DNA from: Kiritimatiellia bacterium
GTDB taxonomy: Bacteria; Verrucomicrobiota; Kiritimatiellia; RFP12; UBA1067
DNA length: 6,799 nucleotides
Direction of reading: 5' to 3'
NCBI GenBank assembly: GCA_900771305.1
Contig: CAAGNL010000106.1
Span: 1-6,799, forward strand
The translations under genes and the position numbers were made by a program. The first letter of the stretch is position 1. Each line of letters starts with the position of its first letter. A model generated the notes under the pieces. The model saw only the letters and a list, made by a program, of their open reading frames with translations. It made no database searches and had not been told where the DNA came from. Below are positions 1 through 6,608 of the stretch, in pieces.

Positions 1-69
1 GGTTGTGCGCGATCTCCACGCCCCTCGCCCACGCGAGCCGACCGCACTGTCTCCGCCCCACGTTTCCCA

Positions 70-98
70 TTGGCGCGCGGACGGCATTGTGCTATAGT
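70..98 (+). promoter_or_regulatory. Putative sigma70-type promoter of recO
   Basis: A TTGGCG -35-like hexamer (70-75) and a TATAGT -10-like hexamer (93-98) are separated by 17 bases, the ideal spacing. Seven bases past the -10 lies position 105, which is the G of the GTG start codon of recO. If the promoter is real, the transcript would begin at or next to the start codon. No Shine-Dalgarno-like stretch lies between the -10 and the GTG, which fits a leaderless mRNA. The -35 matches the consensus only in TTG. The preceding bases 1-69 hold no recognisable gene or signal. Confidence 0.5.
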
Positions 99-104
99 TT
101 GGGC

Positions 105-812
105 GTGGCAGGAGAAATCATCAAGACAAAGGGCATCGTGCTCGCGATCCACCCCTGGTCGAGGACGAGTCACGTGGTCGCGTGGCTCACGCCGGACCAT
201 GGCGTGGTGTCGACGCTCGTCAAGGGAGCCGTCCGCCCCAAGAGCGCCTTCCTCGGCCAGTACGACCTCTTCTACGCCTGTGATCTGCTCTACTACGCCC
301 GCGCCTCCGGCGATCTCCACGCCCTGCGCGAAGTCACGCCGAACAAGCTGCGCGAGCACCTCCGCGGCCAGTGGCGGGAGACCTCCCTGGCTGGCTACGC
401 AACCGACCTCGTGCGCGATCTCGCGCCACCCAGTTCCGAATCTTCCGCCTGGTATGAGTTCCTCGACACGTTTCTCGACAACCTTGCCGGAACAACGGCT
501 GGACTCGTCCGACTCGAGATGGAACTCCTGCGGTTGGCGGGCCTCGCCCCCGACTTCTCAGGAATGGACCCGCACGCCGCCTGGACGCCCTTCGCCGTCG
601 ACTTCGGTCGCTGCGGAGAGGGCGAGCGGACGCTGCGCCTCTCCCCTCGCACCGTGGCCGCCCTCCAGCGCCCCGACGCGCTCGCCACGCCGGCGGACGC
701 CCTGTCGGACGCCGTCCGGTTCCTCGGCATCTTCCTCGCCTTCCATCTCGAGCAGACGCCAGACGTGCGTCGTGCGCTCGTGACACTGCTCACAGTCCCA
801 CGATCGACTTGA
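105..812 (+). CDS. recO: DNA repair protein RecO
   Basis: RecO binds single-stranded DNA, works with RecR to load RecA onto SSB-coated gaps (RecFOR recombinational repair) and promotes annealing. The protein is 235 aa, close to the usual 230-260. The N-terminus (residues about 4-75) is the RecO OB-fold: IIKTKGIVLAIHPWSRTSHV, then WLTPDHGVVSTLVKGA and RPKS, which match the family pattern of an initial KTEGIVL strand and a KGARRPKS turn. The helical C-terminal domain follows, including ETSLAGYATDLVRDLAPP and LVRLEMELLRLAGLAPDFSGM. The frame is open upstream to a TTG at position 3. GTG at 105 was chosen because RecO homology begins there and a promoter lies just before it. The region that carries four zinc-binding cysteines in many RecO proteins has only one Cys here (FGRCGEG), so this is a zinc-less variant. 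The 3' end overlaps the convergent helicase gene by 23 bases. Confidence 0.88.
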   Translation: MAGEIIKTKGIVLAIHPWSRTSHVVAWLTPDHGVVSTLVKGAVRPKSAFLGQYDLFYACDLLYYARASGDLHALREVTPNKLREHLRGQWRETSLAGYATDLVRDLAPPSSESSAWYEFLDTFLDNLAGTTAGLVRLEMELLRLAGLAPDFSGMDPHAAWTPFAVDFGRCGEGERTLRLSPRTVAALQRPDALATPADALSDAVRFLGIFLAFHLEQTPDVRRALVTLLTVPRST

Positions 813-3800
813 TGTCGTCGTAGGTGAGTTTCTGCACGGCGGCTTCGTCTGTCGTCCCCACCGTCGCGTCGATCACGAGCTGCTTCTTCTGCTGGAGCGC
901 AAGCACACGCTCCTCCACGGAGTTCTCGGCGATCATCTTTACCACGTAGACGGTACGCTTCTGACCAATGCGGTGCGCACGGTCCGTCGCCTGCGCCTCG
1001 ACCGCGGGGTTCCACCACGGATCGAAGTGGATGACCATATCCGCGCCCGTGAGGTTGAGTCCCGTGCCTCCCGCGTGGAGCGAGATGAGGAACAACGGAA
1101 TCGACTCGTCCGTGTTGAACTTCCGGCAGGCTCCGAGACGATCCTTCGTCTCGCCGTCGAGGTAGCAGTAGGAGATGCCCCGCGCCTCGAGTTCGCGCCG
1201 CAGAATCGTGAGCATCGACACGAACTGGCTGAACACGAGCACGCGATGCCCGCCGTCAATCGCCTCGTCGAGCATTTCGAAGAAGACCTCGAGCTTGCCC
1301 GACAATCCCTCTGCCGATCCCCGAGCCCTGGATCCGGAGGCTTTCTCCCGATACTCCTTCAGAAGCTCCAGATGGCTCGCCACCTGACGGAGCCGCATCA
1401 ACAGCGCGAGGATCTCCATGCGCGACTTCGCGAAGCCCTTCTCCTTGACCATGTCGCCGATGCGGCCGCGGGCGTCGGCGAGCAGCTGGTTGTACCAGCG
1501 CTGCTGTTCGGGCGTCATCGGGCAGTAGGCCACTTTCACAATCTTGTCCGGCAGGTCCTTCGCCACGGTCTTCTTCAGACGGCGGAGGATGAACGGATGG
1601 AGCTTGCGGTGGAGCTTCTCCTGCTCCGCCTTGCCCTCGGGTCCGCCCATCTCGATCGCGTCCTGCGTCGTCGCCTTGAATTCGTCGTAGCGGCCAAGGT
1701 AGTCCGGCAGGAGGAAGTCGAAGATGCTCCACACGTCCGCCACCGAGTTCTCGACGGGCGTGCCCGTGAGCACCAGCTTCTGGACGCTTTCGAGCTGCTT
1801 GGCCGCCTTGGCGTTCCGCGTCTGGCGGTTCTTGATGTGCTGGGCCTCGTCGAGCACGACAACGCCGAATGTCTTGTCCAGATAGGCCTCCTCGAGGTCA
1901 CGCTGGAGAAGCGCATAGGAGGTGATGACCAGGTCGTAGTTCGGAATCTCGGCGAAGACGTTGGCTCGGTCGGGACCGGAGACGACAAGCCGCCTCATCC
2001 ACGGCGTGAACTTCTCCGCCTCCGCGGCCCAGTTCTGCACAAGCGAGGTCGGGCACACCACCAGCGCGGGCTTGCCGCGCGCGTCGGGGTCCGTGCGCTC
2101 GAGAGAGATCCACGTGAGCGTCTGCAGCGTCTTTCCGAGGCCCATCTCGTCCGCCAACAGTCCGGAGAGGCCGCTCTTCTCAAGGAAGCGCATCCAGTAG
2201 ACGCCCTCCTTCTGGTAGGGACGCAGCGTTCCCTCAAGGCGGCCGAGATCGACCGGCTCCCACTTCGCGCGCGCGTCGCGATTCCGCTTTGCAGCCGTCT
2301 CGCGCCAGTTCGGCGCGGCCTCATCCTCGAGCTCGACGGCATCGGCGATCGCACCGAGGGAGGCGTGGACGTAAGGTGCGTAGATGGGCGGTACGCGGAA
2401 ATGCCCTGGCTTCGCGCCGGGCTGGCTGGGACAATCCGCAAACACGCCGCGCATCTGGGCGATGGCGTCCGCATCGAAGAGAATGGTCTCGCCGTTACGC
2501 ATCAGATACGAGTCGCCGCGGTTGATTGCGCCCTGGATTTCGGACGGCGGGATGTTCCGCCCACCGTCGTCGAAGGCGCAGCCCACCTCGAAGGTTCCGT
2601 CGTCCGCGCCACGCACGTCCGCCACATCCACCGTCGCGATGATATGCCCGAGTCCATCGACGAGCTCGTCCAGCCGCTCCGAGAACTCGACCTTCCAGCC
2701 ACGTCGCTGCAGGGCGGGTCCGCCACTGCCGAGGAAGTTGAGCACCTCGCGCGGCTCGGTGATGAACCGCCGCGTCGAATTGCCTTCCTGCTCAAAGCCG
2801 AAGGACTCCAGCGTCTTCAGCGCGGCCTGTTCGGCGGGAAGGTTCCGCATATGGTAGAGCAGCATGTCCTCGGGATCGGGACGGCAGATGTCGTCCGGAC
2901 CCGCCGCCGCGCAGCACCGGATCTCCTGCGTGCCGTAGACGGCGAAGAGGTCCGCTCCCAGCGAGGCACGCGTACCCGACACCTTCACCTTGATCACGGG
3001 ATCGTCCGGCACGAACTTGAAGAGGTCCTCTGACGGCGCCATCTGCACCTCGGACTGCGCCCGCAGGAGCGGCAGGTTGGAATGCAGAAAAGCCGGCATC
3101 GCCTCGCGGGGAATGAGCTCGTCCTTGCGGTAGAGGGTCTGAAAGGGTCCGGCCAGCACATTTGCAAGCGGCGTGAACATGCCCCGCCCCTCGCCCGCGT
3201 CGGTCAGGGGACGGCTCCAGACAAATCCCGTCTTGCCGTAGACGAAGAACTTGTCCGACGAGGCCAGGTGCTCAAAAGGGAGTTCGGCGAAGGGATAGAG
3301 CTCGAAGCTGCCATTCTCCTCGAAGTACTCGGCCTTGAGGATGCACTTCGCCTTGGGCGCCTGCGTCAGCATCGCGGCGATGTTCAGGAAGTCCGCCGGC
3401 TTCAAGAGGATCTCCCGCTGGGCGGGGCCCTCGCAGACGTCTTCCAGCACGCCCAGGAGATTGTCCGCCGCTGTTGAGAGCCGTACACCAGGCGCCGCGC
3501 GGAGACGCGGGTCGTCCGGGAAGTAGCGGTTGCCCGTGCGGTCGAAAAGCGCGAGCGAGGCCTTCACGCCTTCGCCGTAGAACTCATCCGCGAAAGTCTT
3601 CTCGTCCCAGGTGAGGGAGATGCGCATCGGCACGCCGTTCGGCGCGCGGCGGATGTAGAGCGATGGATCGACGTTCGCGACACGTCGGGCCGCTCGGCTC
3701 TCCTGCTGATACTTCTCCTCCGCCTCGGGATCGCTCATCCGGCACATCAGGTAGAGCCCGATCGCGACGACGTGCGGACACACCATGCCGAATTCCTGGT

Positions 3801-4029
3801 TGGTCCGGCAGGGACAATGCGACTGGATCCTGCCGTTGGCTTCCAGCGTGAAGCCGGTCGGCATGTCCCAGCCGCTCGACGTGGCGATCTTGCCCGTCGC
3901 CTCGTGCTTCGCGTCGTTCCAATCGGCCTTCACCACCTGTCCGCGTTTCGCGATCACCAGCGCCTGGTTGAAGACATCCGCGCCCCCCCAGCCAATCAGA
4001 ATCTCGTTGGTGAGTTCCTTCGGCGTCAT
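790..4029 (-). CDS. SWIM zinc-finger SNF2-family DNA helicase/ATPase
   Basis: A 1079-aa cytoplasmic SNF2-type ATPase, expected to translocate on double-stranded DNA and displace or remodel bound proteins; the cellular target is unknown. Near the N-terminus is a SWIM zinc finger, CxC...CxH, with C72, C74, C84 and H86. Residues about 150-580 fit the bacterial SNF2-associated region that lies between SWIM and the motor. The motor is complete: LRPYQKEG (602-609), motif I DEMGLGKT (627-634), Ia VVCPTSLVQNW (657-667), motif II DEAQH (727-731), III LTGTP (754-758), IV VLVFSQF (930-936), V LHAGGTGLNLTGAD (984-997), VI QATDRAHRIGQKR (1013-1025). Nothing looks broken. It is the last gene of the minus-strand operon: its ATG overlaps the tatD-like stop (ATGA) and has GGAGG 7 nt upstream (4037-4041). 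No terminator follows; its end lies inside recO. Length and SWIM placement match bacterial SNF2 helicases of about 1000-1100 aa. Confidence 0.93.
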   Translation of the reverse strand: MTPKELTNEILIGWGGADVFNQALVIAKRGQVVKADWNDAKHEATGKIATSSGWDMPTGFTLEANGRIQSHCPCRTNQEFGMVCPHVVAIGLYLMCRMSDPEAEEKYQQESRAARRVANVDPSLYIRRAPNGVPMRISLTWDEKTFADEFYGEGVKASLALFDRTGNRYFPDDPRLRAAPGVRLSTAADNLLGVLEDVCEGPAQREILLKPADFLNIAAMLTQAPKAKCILKAEYFEENGSFELYPFAELPFEHLASSDKFFVYGKTGFVWSRPLTDAGEGRGMFTPLANVLAGPFQTLYRKDELIPREAMPAFLHSNLPLLRAQSEVQMAPSEDLFKFVPDDPVIKVKVSGTRASLGADLFAVYGTQEIRCCAAAGPDDICRPDPEDMLLYHMRNLPAEQAALKTLESFGFEQEGNSTRRFITEPREVLNFLGSGGPALQRRGWKVEFSERLDELVDGLGHIIATVDVADVRGADDGTFEVGCAFDDGGRNIPPSEIQGAINRGDSYLMRNGETILFDADAIAQMRGVFADCPSQPGAKPGHFRVPPIYAPYVHASLGAIADAVELEDEAAPNWRETAAKRNRDARAKWEPVDLGRLEGTLRPYQKEGVYWMRFLEKSGLSGLLADEMGLGKTLQTLTWISLERTDPDARGKPALVVCPTSLVQNWAAEAEKFTPWMRRLVVSGPDRANVFAEIPNYDLVITSYALLQRDLEEAYLDKTFGVVVLDEAQHIKNRQTRNAKAAKQLESVQKLVLTGTPVENSVADVWSIFDFLLPDYLGRYDEFKATTQDAIEMGGPEGKAEQEKLHRKLHPFILRRLKKTVAKDLPDKIVKVAYCPMTPEQQRWYNQLLADARGRIGDMVKEKGFAKSRMEILALLMRLRQVASHLELLKEYREKASGSRARGSAEGLSGKLEVFFEMLDEAIDGGHRVLVFSQFVSMLTILRRELEARGISYCYLDGETKDRLGACRKFNTDESIPLFLISLHAGGTGLNLTGADMVIHFDPWWNPAVEAQATDRAHRIGQKRTVYVVKMIAENSVEERVLALQQKKQLVIDATVGTTDEAAVQKLTYDDIKSIVGL

Positions 4030-4697
4030 GCGAGCGCCTCCACAAAACGCGCCGTGTTGGCGGAGAGGTCGGAGCTGAGCGCTTCAAGGGGGCAATTCTT
4101 GAGACGGGATAATGTGTGGGCAAGATCCGCAAGGAGAGACTCCTGCGTGGGAGCACCTTCCTCCAGAGGGGAGCTCCAATCCTTGTCGGTCTCAAGGAGC
4201 ACGCGGTCGAGGGGGAGATTCTTCACCATGTCGCGGTAGTTGACCGCGTGGTCATTGAGGAGTGCGGGGCCAACGGAAACAAACCCGTTGAGGGCGACGA
4301 TCTCGGGCAGGAGGCCCGCGCTCCGCGAGAAACCATGAAAAAGAAACGCGGGGATGCGTCCCACAAACGGCTTACAGGCCTTGACGACTTCGCCCCAGCA
4401 CTTCGCGCCGTGGAGAACGACAGGCCGACGGAACTCGGCCGCAAGCGCAAGCTGCGTCTCGAAGATCGTGCGCTGGAGGTCCGGTATGCTCTTCGTCTTC
4501 AACCGATCGAGGCCGATCTCGCCTACGCCCGCAGACGGATTCTCCGCAATGCGCCGTCGCAGATCGGCCGCAATCTCCTCGGCCGACACGCCGCATGCCG
4601 CACTCTGCCAGGGATGGACTCCAAAGAATGCCACCTCGCGTCCTTCGAGGGAGAGGAAGGTGTCATAGGTGTTCCGGTGGAAATGCGCGTCCGTCAC
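4026..4697 (-). CDS. TatD-family metal-dependent hydrolase (putative DNase)
   Basis: A 223-aa amidohydrolase-fold enzyme of the TatD family, whose members hydrolyse phosphodiester bonds in DNA (3'-5' exonuclease) or, in some cases, other ester bonds, using divalent metals. All expected metal ligands are visible: HxH at H5/H7 (DAHFH), E60 in GVGEIGLD, H96 in VVLHG, H121 in FLFHGFS, and D171 in LLETD. GVHPW (26-30) is also typical. It is somewhat shorter than the usual 255-265 aa, and the segment after ETD (KDWSSPLEEG) replaces the common SPYL motif, so substrate preference may differ. The start is GTG at 4697, supported by CGGAGG 7 nt upstream (4705-4710) and by the protein beginning directly at the metal motif. 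It overlaps the preceding gene by 4 bases (GTGA) and the following helicase by 4 bases (ATGA), implying coupled translation. Confidence 0.88.
   Translation of the reverse strand: MTDAHFHRNTYDTFLSLEGREVAFFGVHPWQSAACGVSAEEIAADLRRRIAENPSAGVGEIGLDRLKTKSIPDLQRTIFETQLALAAEFRRPVVLHGAKCWGEVVKACKPFVGRIPAFLFHGFSRSAGLLPEIVALNGFVSVGPALLNDHAVNYRDMVKNLPLDRVLLETDKDWSSPLEEGAPTQESLLADLAHTLSRLKNCPLEALSSDLSANTARFVEALA
4037..4041 (-). promoter_or_regulatory. Ribosome-binding site of the SNF2 helicase
   Basis: The minus strand reads GGAGG followed by a 7-nt spacer and the ATG at 4029. It lies inside the 3' end of the tatD-like gene, and the start and stop overlap as ATGA. This fixes the helicase start and suggests reinitiation by ribosomes finishing the upstream gene. 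Confidence 0.75.
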
Positions 4698-5314
4698 AGG
4701 GGAACCTCCGGGGTAAAGGTCAGTGTGAATCCACCACTCCGGGCGAGGTCAAGGCAGATACGTGCGTCGGGGGCGACCCCCTGCAGCGTTTCGCGCACAA
4801 CGCCCAACGTCTGTGATTCGGCAGAATCTTTCGCGTGGGGATCGCGTGTGACGGCAACCTGATAACTGTAGGCGCGCATCGCCTCGGGCATCTGCATCCA
4901 GAGGTCCTCGAAACGGACCGTGAGCGTCGTCGGCGCCACGCAGAACGCCGCGACCGTCCAGACTGCGCCCGTGCGGCGGGCACACACAAGAAAGTCATCC
5001 GGCTCGCCGCGGAGCACACGGAAGGCGTCCGCGCCCTCGGGTGCCATGAAGACCGCGAACGCCGCGCGCGCGGACGGCGTCACTTCATCTCCAAAGGCCG
5101 GTGCGGGAAGAGGTTCACGCACGAACGGCAACACCGCGAATGCGGCGGTCAGCAAATCACCACCATCGGCGAGATCGAGACCTTCAGGAGCCGACACAAG
5201 CGCAAGGCGCGCCTCCGCGAGAGCCGCGGGGCGCGTCCACGAATGTGGGGGGATGTCCGGACCCGAGGTCCACAGCACACCGTCATCCCACGTCAGTTGG
5301 GCAAGTGCCGTCAC
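4694..5314 (-). CDS. Hypothetical protein with GH97 C-terminal-like domain
   Basis: A 206-aa protein not firmly recognised. Residues about 98-200 follow the pattern of the GH97 glycosidase C-terminal beta-sandwich: FRVLRGEPDDFLVCARRTG, then W119, an alternating hydrophobic strand LTVRFEDLW, a TRDP turn, and a final LDLARSGGFTLTF resembling the usual apGGGfairl ending. That GH97 link is a by-eye inference. The catalytic barrel is absent, and residues 1-95 (Ala/Pro-rich, ALAEARLALVSAPEG, TAAFAVLPFV) match nothing I know. There is no signal peptide or membrane segment, so it is probably cytoplasmic, unlike most GH97 enzymes. The GTG start lies three bases after the S1-gene stop (TGA-TCG-GTG) with no clear SD, so coupling to S1 translation is likely. 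It overlaps the tatD-like gene by 4 bases. Tight packing on both sides supports it being a real gene. Confidence 0.7.
   Translation of the reverse strand: MTALAQLTWDDGVLWTSGPDIPPHSWTRPAALAEARLALVSAPEGLDLADGGDLLTAAFAVLPFVREPLPAPAFGDEVTPSARAAFAVFMAPEGADAFRVLRGEPDDFLVCARRTGAVWTVAAFCVAPTTLTVRFEDLWMQMPEAMRAYSYQVAVTRDPHAKDSAESQTLGVVRETLQGVAPDARICLDLARSGGFTLTFTPEVPL
4705..4710 (-). promoter_or_regulatory. Ribosome-binding site of the TatD-family gene
   Basis: CGGAGG on the minus strand lies 7 nt before a GTG codon (4695-4697). It is the strongest SD in the operon and decides the GTG start. The site lies within the last codons of the 206-aa gene, consistent with coupled translation across the GTGA overlap. 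Confidence 0.75.
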
Positions 5315-5317
5315 CGA

Positions 5318-6295
5318 TCAGAACTTCAGTCCGTCGAAGGCGCTACCGAGATTCGAGAAGGAATCGCTCTTTCCGGCGTTCGCGCTCATCCAGTCGCGGA
5401 CATCCTGCGCGGCGGCCTCGGCCTCGATTTCCTCGGGCGTGCGGGGCTTGAGCGGCTTGGTCTGCGTCTGGCGAATGGAGAGCGAGATGCGCTCGCGCTC
5501 CCAGTCGAGGGAGAGGATCTTCACGGTGACGAGATCGCCTTCCTTCACGAAGTCGGACGGATTCACGACCTTGTCCCAGGAAATCTCGCGCACGGGCACG
5601 AGACCCTCGACGCCGCCGAGATCGACGAACGCGCCGAAGTTCAGCACCTTCACGACCGTGCCGTTCATCGTCTGGCCTTCCTCGAGCGTGTCGCGCATGT
5701 AGTCCTTCGCGACCTGGAGCTCCTTCTCCTGAATGGCGCGGCGACTCACGATGAGGTTGGCGCCTCGGTCGTCCTTGCCGTATTCCTGTACGAGGAACTG
5801 GAACGTCTTGCCGACATAGGGATTCTCCGCACCGGCGGGAAGCTGCTTGCGCACGCGCTCGATCTGCGAATAGGGGCAGAAACCGCGCTGGCCGGCAATC
5901 GTCACCTCATACCCGCCCTTCACTTCCTTCTCGACCTTGCCGTCGAGCGCGAGACCGTTGTTGAACGCATGCTGGATCGTCTGGTCGAGGGCCACGACCG
6001 CGGCGGACTTCGCAACGTCGGCTTTGGCGAAGAGGAACGCGTCCTTCTGCATCGCGACAAAGGAAACCTCGATCTCGTCGTTGCGCTTGACGGTCACCTC
6101 GCCCTCGTCGTCCGTGACGTCCTCGACGGGAAGCAGGCCGACGCTCTTCGCGTTGACGTCGAGCGTCACATAGGTCTCGCCCACGGTCACGACACGCGCC
6201 TTCACCGTGTCGCCGGGATTGAAGCCCTTGCGGTAGTTTCTCAGCTGGTTGTCCAGCATCGCGGCGAAATCCATCATCGAAGCTTTCTTGTCCAT
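5318..6295 (-). CDS. S1-domain RNA-binding protein, short ribosomal protein S1-like
   Basis: A 325-aa protein with three S1 OB-fold domains at about residues 27-93 (FNPGDTVKARVVTVGETYVT), 116-187 and 206-276. The third is the most canonical: MNGTVVKVLNFGAFVDLGG, then VEGLVPVREISW and ISLSIRQ. The tail (277-325) is charged and then Gly/Ser-rich. S1 domains bind single-stranded RNA; S1 itself sits on the 30S subunit and helps mRNA docking. With three domains rather than the six of E. coli S1 or four of many Gram-positive S1-like proteins, it could be the organism's S1 or an accessory S1-like protein; the window cannot decide. The ATG at 6295 has an AAGAGG SD 4 nt upstream (6300-6305) and a promoter at 6331-6360. 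It is the first gene of the four-gene minus-strand block. Confidence 0.88.
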   Translation of the reverse strand: MDKKASMMDFAAMLDNQLRNYRKGFNPGDTVKARVVTVGETYVTLDVNAKSVGLLPVEDVTDDEGEVTVKRNDEIEVSFVAMQKDAFLFAKADVAKSAAVVALDQTIQHAFNNGLALDGKVEKEVKGGYEVTIAGQRGFCPYSQIERVRKQLPAGAENPYVGKTFQFLVQEYGKDDRGANLIVSRRAIQEKELQVAKDYMRDTLEEGQTMNGTVVKVLNFGAFVDLGGVEGLVPVREISWDKVVNPSDFVKEGDLVTVKILSLDWERERISLSIRQTQTKPLKPRTPEEIEAEAAAQDVRDWMSANAGKSDSFSNLGSAFDGLKF

Positions 6296-6330
6296 GATAC
6301 CTCTTCTCGGTTCGTAAAAAATCGGCGGAT

Positions 6331-6360
6331 ATTATACCGCAAACGGCCCCAGGAAAGCAA
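6331..6360 (-). promoter_or_regulatory. Promoter of the S1-like gene and operon
   Basis: The minus strand has a perfect TATAAT (6331-6336) and a weaker TTGCTT (6355-6360) 18 nt upstream. Transcription would begin near 6324, giving a leader of about 29 nt that ends with AAGAGG and the ATG at 6295. The bases after the -10 (ATCCGCCG) are GC-rich and nearly the same as those after the tRNA -10. It would serve the whole S1-206 aa-TatD-SNF2 block, since no other promoter is visible inside it. Confidence 0.65.
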
Positions 6361-6382
6361 ACAGGCCCTCGGGGAATTAGAC

Positions 6383-6416
6383 AAAAAAGGCGAGACCTTT
6401 CAGTCTCGCTCTTTTT
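6383..6416. terminator. Bidirectional intrinsic terminator downstream of tRNA-Asn
   Basis: A perfect 7-bp stem, GCGAGAC (6390-6396) and GTCTCGC (6403-6409), closes a 6-nt loop. It is flanked by six A (6383-6388) and five T (6412-6416), so it reads as stem plus U-tract on either strand. Functionally it ends the leftward tRNA-Asn transcript before the S1 promoter. No rightward gene needs it within the window, so its plus-strand activity would only block antisense transcription. Confidence 0.8.
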
Positions 6417-6420
6417 GAAT

Positions 6421-6495
6421 TGGCTCGGGCGGCTGGATTCGAACCAGCGACCAATTGATTAACAGTCAACTGCGCTACCACTGCGCCACGCCCGA
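6421..6495 (-). tRNA. tRNA-Asn (anticodon GTT)
   Basis: A 75-nt tRNA including an encoded CCA. The minus strand folds as a full cloverleaf: acceptor TCGGGCG with CGCCCGA and discriminator G, D stem GCGC/GCGC with a short AGTGGTA loop, anticodon stem GTTGA/TCAAT (one G-U pair), loop CTGTTAA with anticodon GTT at 6461-6463, variable loop TGGTC, and T arm GCTGG-TTCGAAT-CCAGC. GTT reads AAC and AAU codons. It has its own promoter upstream and a terminator downstream, so it appears to be a single-gene transcript. Confidence 0.95.
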
Positions 6496-6520
6496 ACAGT
6501 GTTGGTTGAAAACGGCAGAT

Positions 6521-6549
6521 ATTGTATCACAGCCGACGGAGCGGCGCAA
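6521..6549 (-). promoter_or_regulatory. Promoter of tRNA-Asn (extended -10)
   Basis: On the minus strand TACAAT (6521-6526) is preceded by TGA, giving an extended -10, and by TTGCGC (6544-6549) at 17-bp spacing. The predicted start is near 6514, leaving a 5' leader of about 19 nt before the mature tRNA end at 6495 for RNase P to remove. The 14 bases from the -10 onward match the S1 promoter at 12 of 14 positions. Confidence 0.65.
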
Positions 6550-6560
6550 GCGGGAATTTC

Positions 6561-6608
6561 AAAAAAAAGTGCTCGGTCAGTCAACCCCGCTATCGCGGTC
6601 TTGACCGA
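6561..6608 (-). terminator. Possible minus-strand terminator formed by repeat copy 1
   Basis: Read on the minus strand, a 7-bp outer stem TCGGTCA (6602-6608) with TGACCGA (6573-6579), enclosing a CCGC/GCGG inner hairpin, is followed by GCAC and eight T (6561-6568). This has the form of an intrinsic terminator ending leftward transcription from outside the window, placed just upstream of the tRNA promoter. An alternative stem (6580-6584 with 6601-6605) competes with the outer one. The second repeat copy lacks the T-tract. Confidence 0.5.

Noticed and set aside
3..104. Longer recO starting at TTG (position 3)
   Set aside because: The extra 34 residues have no RecO similarity, and a promoter-like element lies within them right before the GTG at 105.
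10..324. 14-base repeat CGATCTCCACGCCC at 10-23 and 311-324
   Set aside because: It is short, GC-rich and lies partly inside recO coding sequence; nothing around it is shared, so it is most likely chance.
973..3033. Plus-strand open frame of 686 codons opposite the helicase gene
   Set aside because: It is antisense to an intact SNF2 protein with all motifs in order. Its translation is Arg/Leu/Val-rich with no domain, and GC-rich coding DNA commonly leaves the opposite frame open.
6347..6374. Imperfect stem CCCCAGG / CCTCGGGG over the S1 -35 region
   Set aside because: It has a bulge, a 13-nt loop and no further support as an operator or attenuator; it could arise by chance in GC-rich sequence.
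4835..6418. Plus-strand open frame of 527 codons
   Set aside because: It runs antisense through the 206-aa gene, the whole S1-like gene, its promoter and the terminator hairpin. The S1 domains on the minus strand are unmistakable, so this is a shadow.
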